Source of the DNA: an uncultured Romboutsia sp.
Lineage (GTDB): Bacteria; Bacillota; Clostridia; Peptostreptococcales; Peptostreptococcaceae
Reading direction: 5' to 3'
DNA length: 35,377 nt
Assembly (NCBI GenBank): GCA_937907205.1
Contig: CALESE010000153.1
Location: forward strand, 1 to 35,377
The notes below the pieces were generated by a model. That model was given only the letters and a program-made list of their open reading frames with translations. It ran no database searches and was not told where the DNA came from. Position numbers and translations under genes: made by a program. Each line of letters begins with the position of its first letter. Position 1 is the stretch's first letter. This document shows, in pieces, positions 23,805-31,438 of the stretch.

Positions 23805-25157
23805 CTATCTTAACAACTTTTCCAACTCATTAAGAGGAATACCATTTTCTAATAATCTCTTTTGAGTTTGCTTTGATATATTATTTTCTTTTACAAATGA
23901 TCCAACTATTTTTGTCTTTCCATTTTCTACTGATTGACTTTCTATTTTATATCTAAATAATGTACTTAGTTCTCTATCTCCGTTATCATGTATAATACAT
24001 TCTTTTATTTCCATTACTTTTCTTGTATTATCTTCTAACTTTTTTATAAATACTACTATTGGAAATGCTTCGGTTACTAAGTTGTATAATGTTTTATCAT
24101 TCATATCATACTTAGTCTTGCACAATGTAACCATTCTAGCATATGTGGCTTCACATGAGTTTGCATGAGTAGTTGTTACTACAGTATGTCCTGTTCTTGC
24201 CGCCTCTTGTGCTGAAAATGATTCTGAACCCTTCATTTCTCCTACACATATATAGTCTGGATTTGATGTTAAAGAAGTTTCTAATAACTTCTCTTGGTCT
24301 ATAGATTTACTTTCATCTTCACTATATCTAGTAACAGTATGAATTACGTTATTTATTACATTTCCGTTTTCATCTCTTTTTACTAAATCAAACTCTCTTA
24401 CATTATTTTCTATAGTAAATACTCTCTTATTATCTTTTATAGTTCCTAATAACCAAGACATTAATGTTGTTTTACCACTACTTGTAGCTCCTGTGATACA
24501 AATACTTACTCCATATCTAAAAAGTTCTTCTATAGTATCAATCATTTCTTTTGATAGAGTATTTTTATCTATAAAATCTTTTTTTTCTAACTTTTTAGGA
24601 TTTACTATTCTTATTGAAGCAACTATTCCATTGTCATTATCAATAACACCTTCACCTAGCACAGTTATTCTTATATTTTTAGATAAGTGTCCTCTTACTA
24701 TAGGCATTGATTTGTCTAGTACCATACCCGATTCTCTAAGTAATCTTTTTATAATATCTTCTGCATGTTTAGGCGATAAAAATTGTTCTTTACTTTGCTT
24801 AATATCTCCATTTGAATATGTTATTTTAACATCATTCCAAGCATTTATATTAATTTCTTCTATATCTTCACTATTTGAGAAATAGTCTGATAGAAAAGAA
24901 AATTCTGCCATATCTCTATAAAGTTTGTCAATTAAATCAGTTTCGTTAAGTCCTTCAACTTGAATTTTGTTATCTTGTATATACTTTTGTATATATGATT
25001 TTAATTGTGTTTTTTTTAGTTCCTTATTGTCTTGTTCCCCATGTAACAAGACTTTATGTGTATTTGTTGATATGTGAGCTTGTACTCTCTCCAAAACATC
25101 TTTAAAGCTATATATACTATTTCTATTTAATAAACTATTGTTTATCATATTACTCAC
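23805..25157 (-). CDS. tadA: TadA/CpaF secretion ATPase
   Basis: 450 residues. N-terminal domain (1-200), then Walker A GATSSGKT (223-230), the Asp-box region CVGEMKGSESFSAQEAARTG and the His-box TTTHANS. This is the VirB11/CpaF family hexameric ATPase that powers assembly and retraction of Tad pili. It overlaps the tadZ gene by eight bases, so the two are translationally coupled. Motifs intact. Confidence 0.93.
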   Translation of the reverse strand: MSNMINNSLLNRNSIYSFKDVLERVQAHISTNTHKVLLHGEQDNKELKKTQLKSYIQKYIQDNKIQVEGLNETDLIDKLYRDMAEFSFLSDYFSNSEDIEEININAWNDVKITYSNGDIKQSKEQFLSPKHAEDIIKRLLRESGMVLDKSMPIVRGHLSKNIRITVLGEGVIDNDNGIVASIRIVNPKKLEKKDFIDKNTLSKEMIDTIEELFRYGVSICITGATSSGKTTLMSWLLGTIKDNKRVFTIENNVREFDLVKRDENGNVINNVIHTVTRYSEDESKSIDQEKLLETSLTSNPDYICVGEMKGSESFSAQEAARTGHTVVTTTHANSCEATYARMVTLCKTKYDMNDKTLYNLVTEAFPIVVFIKKLEDNTRKVMEIKECIIHDNGDRELSTLFRYKIESQSVENGKTKIVGSFVKENNISKQTQKRLLENGIPLNELEKLLR

Positions 25158-25962
25158 TCACTCCATCTATCTTTAATTTTAGTTTGCTAAATATACTTAA
25201 TTTATTACTAGATTTATTTTTACTATTGATTTTATCTTCATCACTTAATAAGTCTATAATATGTTTCATATGTTTACTTAGAATGTTTTCTTCTTTAGTT
25301 TTTAATTTGAAAAATAATTCTGTGCATAAACTTTGCTCTCTTATACCTTCCATATATGGAAATTCGCCCTTTACTAAATAAATATCTTTTATCTCTTCAA
25401 TAGGCTCGTTGTACCTAAAGTTAGATAATACATTTATATGATTTTCTTTTTTGAAATTGGCACTATCCAGTATTGGTAAAGATGAATTAAAATAACTCAT
25501 ACTTTTTAGGCTTGGTGTTATAAGCCTAATTACTTCATCTGCTAATATTAAAGACTTTGTACTTAATAAGTCTGTTACAAAATAACTTGATGTATCAATT
25601 ATTATATAATCAGCCATAAATCTAATTATATTTAAAAATTCATCAACTCTTAATTCATCATACTTTGGATATGTATATACATTTTCATATTCTTTATATC
25701 CTGTTATAGTTACATTATTTACTTTTTCTATAGTATATAAATTCTTTAGTATATCAGATTTAGTTAAATTTACTGCTGATAGTATATTTCCTAATGATTT
25801 ACTATTCTCTTTTTGAATTAATGTTGGTATAACAGGGCAATTATTATCAGCAAAAACTATTATTACATTCTTCTTTTTATTTGCTAATTCTTTTGCTAAT
25901 TTTATACTAAAAGTACTCTTTCCACTAGAAGGGCTACCCCAAACTGCTATTATTTTTCCCAT
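25150..25962 (-). CDS. tadZ: TadZ/CpaE-like MinD/ParA-type ATPase
   Basis: 270 residues. Starts MGKIIAVWGSPSSGKSTFS, a ParA/MinD-type P-loop; the first Lys of the deviant Walker A is replaced by serine (GSPSSGKST). The strand YIIIDTSSYF gives the Walker B-like Asp. TadZ places the Tad machine at the cell pole or membrane focus. No N-terminal receiver domain, unlike classical CpaE, so it is shorter than typical. Directly upstream of tadA. Confidence 0.82.
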   Translation of the reverse strand: MGKIIAVWGSPSSGKSTFSIKLAKELANKKKNVIIVFADNNCPVIPTLIQKENSKSLGNILSAVNLTKSDILKNLYTIEKVNNVTITGYKEYENVYTYPKYDELRVDEFLNIIRFMADYIIIDTSSYFVTDLLSTKSLILADEVIRLITPSLKSMSYFNSSLPILDSANFKKENHINVLSNFRYNEPIEEIKDIYLVKGEFPYMEGIREQSLCTELFFKLKTKEENILSKHMKHIIDLLSDEDKINSKNKSSNKLSIFSKLKLKIDGVSE

Positions 25963-25976
25963 AAAAAAATCACTCC

Positions 25977-26126
25977 TTATTTAAATTCCTTTAGGCACCA
26001 ATCATTAGTCTTTGCTCCCGAAATTAGACCATCTTCTGACTTTTTTATATAAAACACATCTCCAAATGCTAATTGCCTTTTGAAATCTAATTTATCCACT
26101 CTTACTAAAGAAAATAAATTATGCAA
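25977..26126 (-). CDS. Small hypothetical protein (49 aa) between cpaB and tadZ
   Basis: TTG start at 26126 with AAGGAG ten bases upstream. The sequence begins HNLFSLVRVDKLDFKRQL and contains FGDVFYIKKSEDG and TNDWCLKEFK. The stop lies 14 bases before the tadZ start. Not recognised; soluble, strand-rich appearance. The good SD and exact fit between two operon genes argue it is real. Confidence 0.55.
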   Translation of the reverse strand: MHNLFSLVRVDKLDFKRQLAFGDVFYIKKSEDGLISGAKTNDWCLKEFK

Positions 26127-26142
26127 TTCTGATCATCTCCTT

Positions 26143-26877
26143 TTAGTTTCTTATATTTTCTTTTACTATTATGCTATTTTGTTGCTCTATATATTTTTGT
26201 GCTTCTTTTTCAGTTCCTCTATAAACTAAGCTAACATGCATCTTACTTGTTTCTTCTAAGTTGGCAATTAACTCGGCTTGTTCTCTATTAACAAGTACAG
26301 TTATAGTCGTTGGCAATTCTTCTTCGGGATTATTATTATCTTCTTTTTTATCTACACCAACATCATTAGTTACTGCCAATACTTTTACATATTGAAGTTC
26401 TTTTGGAGTAGATGTTTTTTCATTGTTGTTTTCATCCATTGTTGTCGCTATTATTGAGATAATATCACCTGTTAAAAGTTTCCCCGATAAACCCGAAGCA
26501 AAGTTTTGTATAGTAAATGATATAGCTTGTTGTGTTCCATCTAAACCATATAAATACTTATCTTCTGCTATTGGATTTTTAGATAATTGTCTTTCTAAAA
26601 TAGTATTATCTCTAACTAAGTCAACGACTGCATACTTCCCTACAACATCTTTTTTATTTAATATTGCACTTTCTGGAAGTCCTTTTTTGCTAACTTCAAC
26701 TACTTTAACTTTATCAGCCGTTATCTGTTCACCCTTATTAACTTCACTTGATATTCTTACTACTTCAACACCTTTTTGCATTGACTTATTATATATCGGT
26801 GCTATTCCAAAACATAAAACACCACCTAATACTATTGCTACAATACCTACGGTAGTTCTATTTTTTTTTAATGCCAT
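26143..26877 (-). CDS. cpaB: CpaB/RcpC-like Flp pilus assembly protein with SAF domain
   Basis: 244 residues. N-terminal membrane helix (about 9-26), then a SAF domain (about 38-105, EVNKGEQITADKVKVVEV and the block ending DLVRDNTILERQL), then a CpaB-type C-terminal domain (SFTIQNFASGLSGKLLTGD). In Gram-negative Tad systems CpaB helps the secretin; here, without an outer membrane, it probably contacts the wall-side pilus base (inference). Confidence 0.87.
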   Translation of the reverse strand: MALKKNRTTVGIVAIVLGGVLCFGIAPIYNKSMQKGVEVVRISSEVNKGEQITADKVKVVEVSKKGLPESAILNKKDVVGKYAVVDLVRDNTILERQLSKNPIAEDKYLYGLDGTQQAISFTIQNFASGLSGKLLTGDIISIIATTMDENNNEKTSTPKELQYVKVLAVTNDVGVDKKEDNNNPEEELPTTITVLVNREQAELIANLEETSKMHVSLVYRGTEKEAQKYIEQQNSIIVKENIRN

Positions 26878-26918
26878 TTTACGGTTCTCCTTTTCATGTT
26901 TTTATATTTATATATATA

Positions 26919-26954
26919 CAAAAAGCCAATAACCTTATGGTTACTGGCTTTTTG
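26919..26954. terminator. Bidirectional terminator between prepilin peptidase and cpaB
   Basis: AAAAAGCCA and TGGCTTTTT with inner GGTTA / TAACC pairing. T-runs occur on both strands. It divides the pilin-peptidase transcript from the cpaB-tadZ-tadA one. Confidence 0.8.
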
Positions 26955-26964
26955 TAAAAGTATA

Positions 26965-27405
26965 TTAATTCATACAAAATGCAATAACAAAAAAGCACCC
27001 TATAGAAATATAAGGTACTAATGCACATTTTTTATTCTTTATACTTTTTTTACTTACTATAGATTTTGAATATTCTATAATAATCATTAATAAAAATCCT
27101 ATAAATATCGAAAACAATACATTACTTAGTCCTAATAAAAGACCACTTGAAGATATTAATTTTATATCTCCACCACCTATTGAGCTATCAGATATAAAGT
27201 TAGGAATTATTAATATAATAAATGAAATTATGCAACCTAAAATTGAATCTAATAAATTAGATGTTGTAAAATTAAAAATCAAATTTATTGTTGCTATAAA
27301 TACTATTATTATGTGAATCCAATTATATACTACTCTTGATTTTATATCTACATAACTAGCATATAATAAAACGAGTATATAGATACATAATAGTATGCTA
27401 TACAA
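26965..27405 (-). CDS. A24-type prepilin peptidase (TadV/CpaA)
   Basis: 146 residues, nearly all membrane helices. The two catalytic aspartates of A24 peptidases are present: Asp20 (YVDIKSR) and Asp80 (GGGDIK). Small CpaA/TadV size, with no N-methyltransferase domain. It would process the pilin at 27411-27653 and the TadE-like pseudopilins. It starts five bases after the pilin gene. Confidence 0.92.
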   Translation of the reverse strand: MYSILLCIYILVLLYASYVDIKSRVVYNWIHIIIVFIATINLIFNFTTSNLLDSILGCIISFIILIIPNFISDSSIGGGDIKLISSSGLLLGLSNVLFSIFIGFLLMIIIEYSKSIVSKKSIKNKKCALVPYISIGCFFVIAFCMN

Positions 27406-27410
27406 TACAA

Positions 27411-27653
27411 TTAACCTCTGTAGTTAAATAGTTCATTTATTTTATCATTCACTTTTGGAATTATAGTTCCATTAAATGCTAAATATAATGCTCCCATTAT
27501 TAAAGCACCAACAACTATAATAATTATAATTCCAACTGCTCCACCCATATAGCCTTCACCTTTGTTACATGATAAACACTTCTTTACTTTTTCCTTTATA
27601 TTTAGTTTTGCTATGTCCTTCTTTGCAGACATTTTTAATATTAAATCAGCCAT
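27411..27653 (-). CDS. Flp-type pilin-like protein (DUF6133-like)
   Basis: 80 residues. A long leader with KGEGYMGG is followed by a hydrophobic helix (AVGIIIIIVVGALIMGALY) and a short polar tail ending INELFNYRG. Size, glycine before the helix and the adjacent peptidase indicate the major pilin of the Tad-like fibre. The leader is longer than in classical Flp. SD GGAGG precedes the ATG. Confidence 0.78.
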   Translation of the reverse strand: MADLILKMSAKKDIAKLNIKEKVKKCLSCNKGEGYMGGAVGIIIIIVVGALIMGALYLAFNGTIIPKVNDKINELFNYRG

Positions 27654-27682
27654 GATTTAATCCTCCTTTTAATTTATTAATT

Positions 27683-27901
27683 TTAATTTTTAAATATATT
27701 TTTAAATAGCAAATCGTCTATGCTTATATTTAAAGACCTTGCTATATTATAAACTGCTTCAAGTCTAATATTATTTCTATTGCAAGATATTATATTTTGA
27801 GCCATCTTATAATTAATTTTTATTTTCTCTGATGTTTCTCTTATACTTAAAGAATTAAGCTCTCTATAATTCTTTACATTACTTGCTAACATTAATTCCA
27901 T
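27683..27901 (-). CDS. Small XRE-type HTH regulator (1)
   Basis: 72 residues. A helix-turn-helix of XRE type spans almost the whole protein (NYRELNSLSIRETSEKIKI ... SLNISIDDLL). The turn is divergent (KINYKMAQNIIS). GAGGTGATTTT precedes the ATG. It lies between the second XRE gene and the pilin, leading the transfer operon. Likely a regulator of pilus/transfer genes. Confidence 0.82.
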   Translation of the reverse strand: MELMLASNVKNYRELNSLSIRETSEKIKINYKMAQNIISCNRNNIRLEAVYNIARSLNISIDDLLFKNIFKN

Positions 27902-27913
27902 ATAAAATCACCT

Positions 27914-28129
27914 CTATTCTTCGTAGAATTTTTGGCACATGAAATCATCTACAGTTACATCTAATGCTAAAGCTAACTTTGCTATATCTTCTATATTGTG
28001 TTCAAAAGAACGCTCTAGCTCTATAGAAAGTATCTTTACTTTTGATACTCCCGATAATTCAGATAGTTCATCTACTGTTAAATTTTTTTCTTCTCTAAGA
28101 AACTTTAAATTTTTATAAATTTCCCACAC
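27914..28129 (-). CDS. Small XRE-type HTH regulator (2)
   Basis: About 71 residues. The GTG at 28129 is preferred (nine bases after AAAGG); a GTG three codons earlier would be too close to it. HTH: LKFLREEKNLTVDELSEL and SGVSKVKILSIELERS, ending DVTVDDFMCQKFYEE. Thirteen bases upstream of regulator 1. The pair recalls small repressor/activator couples that set the on/off state of conjugation. Confidence 0.82.
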   Translation of the reverse strand: MWEIYKNLKFLREEKNLTVDELSELSGVSKVKILSIELERSFEHNIEDIAKLALALDVTVDDFMCQKFYEE

Positions 28130-28152
28130 ATATACCACGACCTTTCAAAAAT

Positions 28153-28223
28153 AAAAAAAGCCTATCAATTAACTTGATAGGCTTTTGGAGAGTATTGCTT
28201 ATGTTATCTAACAAGCAATACTC
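28153..28223 (-). terminator. Terminator after the triple-HTH gene, plus a second hairpin
   Basis: AAGCCTATCAA / TTGATAGGCTT (28158-28184) followed by T on the minus strand is a strong terminator. Between it and the gene, GAGTATTGCTT (28190-28200) and AAGCAATACTC (28213-28223) form an 11-bp perfect stem. It may be an extra processing or binding site. Confidence 0.8.
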
Positions 28224-28241
28224 AAATCTATATAAACTTAT

Positions 28242-28979
28242 CTAAAGGGAATAAGGGGACACCATATTAGGAATATTACCACTTTCACCTAAGTTTACTA
28301 TAACAGAATCTCTTTTATAGTAAGTTTTAGGTAAATCTAAAGGTCTTGCTCCATGTTTTTCATTAAACACTATATTTCCATTCTCATTATAATCATAACT
28401 TTGTCTATTCCAATCTAAAATAGCACTATTACCTATGAATGAGTTGTTCATATTATTAACTGCTTTTATCATTTCTTTTTTTATTGCTCTATTTTTTTTA
28501 TGCTCTATTTTCTGTTCACTTAAATTTTTACTTATATACTCTCTCATATATGAATGAGAGAAACTTAATAACCCTGCTATTTCTTTTGCATTATACCCTT
28601 TTATATATAAAGTCTTTATATGTTCTTTATGTATTTGTTTCTTGTATTCTTCTTTCTTTAATCTATTTTTCTTATGCTTATCTTTAAACTCTTTCAAGTT
28701 TCTTTGAATATATTTTTGAATATTTTCATATTTATGTCCTACCTCGTCGGCTATTTCTTTTGCATTATACCCTAATATATACAAATCTTTTATATTAAAA
28801 TCAGTATATTTTTTTCTTAAATTATCTCTTTTAGATTTATTCTTTAAATGTAATTCTTTATAATGTTTTAATCTTATGTCAATTATATATTTAGTGCTTT
28901 TTTCACTTATATTAAGTTGCTTTGAAATTTCAAAGCAATCATATCCATTCAAATATAACTTTTTTATCTTATCATCCAT
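28242..28979 (-). CDS. DNA-binding protein with three tandem HTH repeats
   Basis: 245 residues. Three repeats of about 30 residues (5-34, 63-92, 121-150) share IKxLYxxGYxxxEIxxxL followed by a YI segment: IKKLYLNGYDCFEISKQL, IKDLYILGYNAKEIADEV and IKTLYIKGYNAKEIAGLL. Each looks like a resolvase/sigma-4-type HTH. Basic linkers separate them, and a C-terminal non-repeat region (175-245) is unassigned. It could contact several sites in a row. Divergently transcribed from the LexA-like repressor, sharing the control region 28980-29248, so probably the activator or repressor of the leftward transfer operon (inference). Confidence 0.72.
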   Translation of the reverse strand: MDDKIKKLYLNGYDCFEISKQLNISEKSTKYIIDIRLKHYKELHLKNKSKRDNLRKKYTDFNIKDLYILGYNAKEIADEVGHKYENIQKYIQRNLKEFKDKHKKNRLKKEEYKKQIHKEHIKTLYIKGYNAKEIAGLLSFSHSYMREYISKNLSEQKIEHKKNRAIKKEMIKAVNNMNNSFIGNSAILDWNRQSYDYNENGNIVFNEKHGARPLDLPKTYYKRDSVIVNLGESGNIPNMVSPYSL

Positions 28980-29065
28980 ATTATCTCATCCCCCTTAAAA
29001 AAGTATACACTTATGCAAATTTTCAAAAAATGTATGTTTTGCATGGACATTTTCCAAATTAATTT

Positions 29066-29149
29066 GCTTGGTGGTTTGGCGACAAATTTTTCGATAAAAA
29101 TATGTTTTTTATCATTTACAATACTATAATATCATTTTTCGATAAATAA
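29066..29149. promoter_or_regulatory. Operator-like control region between the triple-HTH and LexA-like genes
   Basis: The 268-bp divergent region contains the motif GGTTTGGCGAC (about 29073-29083). A direct repeat ATTTTTCGATAAA lies at 29086-29098 and 29134-29146, 48 bp apart. A palindrome GATAAAAA / TTTTTATC surrounds TATG near 29103. These are the likely binding sites of the LexA-like or HTH proteins. A TATAAT (near 29126) lies between the two repeats. Bases 28980-29065 hold only the leader of the triple-HTH gene. Confidence 0.55.
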
Positions 29150-29248
29150 GTCAACTATTTTAATTATATTTTATGCGACTTTTTCGTTTTATATTACTAT
29201 TATTTATAGAACTGTGTAAAATAATAATATATTAAGGTGGTGATATCA

Positions 29249-30136
29249 TTGAAAATAAATAAATTTCCCGAAAATTTAAAAATGATTCGCAAACAATCTC
29301 AATTATCCCAAGAAGAATTAGGAAAAAAAATAAATGTATCTAAACAAACTATATCTAAATATGAAAAAGGTATAGCAGAGCCTAATTTCCATACTTTAGT
29401 TGAAATTTCAAAAGTTTTTAATTGTTCTTTGGATTCTTTAGTTTTTGGTAATGTTAAATTAAAAAATAAAAATCCTGCTTTATTAAATTTAGAAATTGAA
29501 AAAAAAATGAATTTATTTACTAAAGAAATATCAGATGCAATTAATAATTATTTTGAATATGATAATAACTTAGATTCAACTGAAGAATACTCTGAAGAGT
29601 TATCTCAATTTGATACTATTAATTCATGCTATTATAAAAACAAAAATCTAAATAGCATAGACATTGATTTCTACAATAAAAATAATATTATAATTTTTAA
29701 TGCTCCTAAATATAAACATCTAGCAGATAATAAGTTTAATGACATTCCTATTATAGCTGATATATCTGCAGGTTATCCAATTTATACTACTAACGATAAA
29801 AAAGAGTTTTGCTTTTATGTATACTCAGACAATTTAGATTATAATTCTGATAAATACTTTGCATTAAAAATAAATGGTGATAGCATGAATAAACTATATA
29901 AAGATGGAGATTATATCTTAGTTGAAAAAACTTCTTATGTTGAAAATAATACTCCAGCAATAATATGTATTGAAAATGATTATGCTACATTCAAAATATT
30001 CTCTAAAGATGAAAGTTATATATACCTTGAACCTTGTAGCACTAATACTAAGCATAAAAAGCAAACATATCCTTTAAACAAATACAAATATAGAATTATA
30101 GGAAAAGTTCTCGGAGTAATAAATGAATACGAGTAA
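29249..30136 (+). CDS. LexA/CI-type repressor (XRE HTH plus S24 autopeptidase)
   Basis: 295 residues from a TTG at 29249, chosen because AAGGTGGTGAT precedes it; an upstream GTG falls inside that SD. XRE HTH at about 8-66 (LSQEELGKKINVSKQTISKY). The S24 domain has the cleavage site SAGYP (Ala174-Gly175), Ser212 in GDSMNKLY and Lys249 in YATFKIF. All catalytic residues are present. Such repressors cleave themselves when RecA is activated by DNA damage, so transfer or replication here may be SOS-inducible (inference). Transcribed away from the triple-HTH gene. Confidence 0.9.
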   Translation: MKINKFPENLKMIRKQSQLSQEELGKKINVSKQTISKYEKGIAEPNFHTLVEISKVFNCSLDSLVFGNVKLKNKNPALLNLEIEKKMNLFTKEISDAINNYFEYDNNLDSTEEYSEELSQFDTINSCYYKNKNLNSIDIDFYNKNNIIIFNAPKYKHLADNKFNDIPIIADISAGYPIYTTNDKKEFCFYVYSDNLDYNSDKYFALKINGDSMNKLYKDGDYILVEKTSYVENNTPAIICIENDYATFKIFSKDESYIYLEPCSTNTKHKKQTYPLNKYKYRIIGKVLGVINEYE

Positions 30137-30137
30137 A

Positions 30138-30171
30138 ATAAGAATAGTAAATTTATGCTATTCTTTTTTTA
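30138..30171 (+). terminator. Terminator of the LexA-like gene
   Basis: AAGAATAG and CTATTCTT pair around a 10-nt loop and are followed by T8. The hairpin overlaps the end of the possible frame-shifted tail of the replication protein on the other strand. Confidence 0.85.
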
Positions 30172-30235
30172 TTCATATAAAATTCGACAAACTCTTCTTT
30201 TGAACAGAATAAATTATTATTATTTGCATATTCTT

Positions 30236-31438
30236 TTATTTTTTAAGATAATCTAAATTATTTTTTTTTGCATATTCAATAGCTTTATCTAGTATTGGTA
30301 ATGCAACATTCCAGTTATCATTAACTGCTTTTTCATAAAATATTTTATTTTCATCTAAATAATCTACATTTTCATTAACATCTACAATTTCCTTATTAAA
30401 TTTTTTTCTTTGACTTTTCTCAATTATTTTATCTAATTCTTCAGAGGTATATTGAGTAAAAGTTTCTGTAAAATTATGAAATTTATTTGTTTTATTAGAT
30501 TTATTAGATAAAGAACTTTCATTTTTTTGTATAAAATTTCTATCATTTGCATAAATCATAGATAAAAATTTAAATGATCTTCCGTTTTCTTTTAAATATA
30601 TATCAATAGATTTAATTAACCGATCTATATTCCAACTAGATGCTTTATCTATATGATCTTTTGATGCTACAGGTAAACCTAATCTCTCTCTTATAATTTT
30701 TACTTGTTCAGTTATTGTTTTTTTATTACCACAAACAAAGTCGTTAGATTTTGTTTTGTTAGTAGTATTTAAATCAATAGTATTTAAGTTATTAGTATTT
30801 ATATTTGGGATGTCATTTTTGACTTCTCTGTTAGGGATGTCATTTTTGACTTCTCTGTTAGGGATGTCATTTTTGACTTCTCTATAAGGTTGTTTTGTAA
30901 GTTGCTTTTTCATAAATTCAATTTCTATTGTATCTCTTGAATTAACTAAAGTATCGTATATATCATCATTAAATATTACATATGTTTTTGAACCATTACC
31001 AACAACTTTATTATTTACTGCTTTAACATCTGATACTTGTCTACGCTCTAATACTTTTGATAAATTACCATTAAATATTCTGCTTAGTTTTTTACGGTAT
31101 TTATTATAATATATATCTTTTACTTTACGAGAATTTTCTAAATCTCCATTAAATTCTAAAGTTTTTATTTCTTGGTATTCTTCTAAAAACTTAGAAGTGT
31201 CTTTAAAGATAAAAGGTATGCTTTCGATAATTGTATCACTATCAACCCAATAACCAATTTTACCATCTTTAAAAACTTTAGTTTTTATTTTAGATGAACC
31301 TGTAAATTGCTTTATCCAGCTTATAATTGTTATATCATCACTATTTAAGCCAAGTTTTAATATTTCTAAAGAATTAAAATATCTTTCGTTATGTGGTATA
31401 TTAAATTTTAAAGTATCTATATTTTTATAATTACTCAT
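30236..31438 (-). CDS. Plasmid replication initiator protein (winged-helix type), 3' end possibly frameshifted
   Basis: 400 residues. The N-terminal part (about 1-175) looks like a winged-helix replication protein; the C-terminal part (about 245-300, KKTITEQVKIIRERL and WNIDRLIKSIDIYLKENGR) resembles helical modules of plasmid Rep/DnaD-like proteins. The middle holds three copies of REVKNDIPN, encoded by 27-bp repeats that may be iterons. The frame stops after DYLKK in an A-run. One base out of phase it continues about 27 codons (IKEYANNNNLFCSKEEF ...) to a stop at 30153, so an indel or frameshift may have shortened it. Family identity is uncertain; the assignment rests on layout and the flanking partition and control sequences. 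Confidence 0.7.
   Translation of the reverse strand: MSNYKNIDTLKFNIPHNERYFNSLEILKLGLNSDDITIISWIKQFTGSSKIKTKVFKDGKIGYWVDSDTIIESIPFIFKDTSKFLEEYQEIKTLEFNGDLENSRKVKDIYYNKYRKKLSRIFNGNLSKVLERRQVSDVKAVNNKVVGNGSKTYVIFNDDIYDTLVNSRDTIEIEFMKKQLTKQPYREVKNDIPNREVKNDIPNREVKNDIPNINTNNLNTIDLNTTNKTKSNDFVCGNKKTITEQVKIIRERLGLPVASKDHIDKASSWNIDRLIKSIDIYLKENGRSFKFLSMIYANDRNFIQKNESSLSNKSNKTNKFHNFTETFTQYTSEELDKIIEKSQRKKFNKEIVDVNENVDYLDENKIFYEKAVNDNWNVALPILDKAIEYAKKNNLDYLKK
30807..30887. repeat. Three 27-bp direct repeats inside the rep gene (putative iterons)
   Basis: Copies start at 30807, 30834 and 30861 with the core GGGATGTCATTTTTGACTTC. Copies 1 and 2 are identical over 27 bp; copy 3 differs at its end. Each adds nine residues in frame. 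Repeats inside rep genes serve as origins in several Gram-positive plasmid families. Confidence 0.85.

Noticed and set aside
30807..30887. Small CRISPR-like array
   Set aside because: The three repeats are directly adjacent with no spacers, and are in-frame coding.
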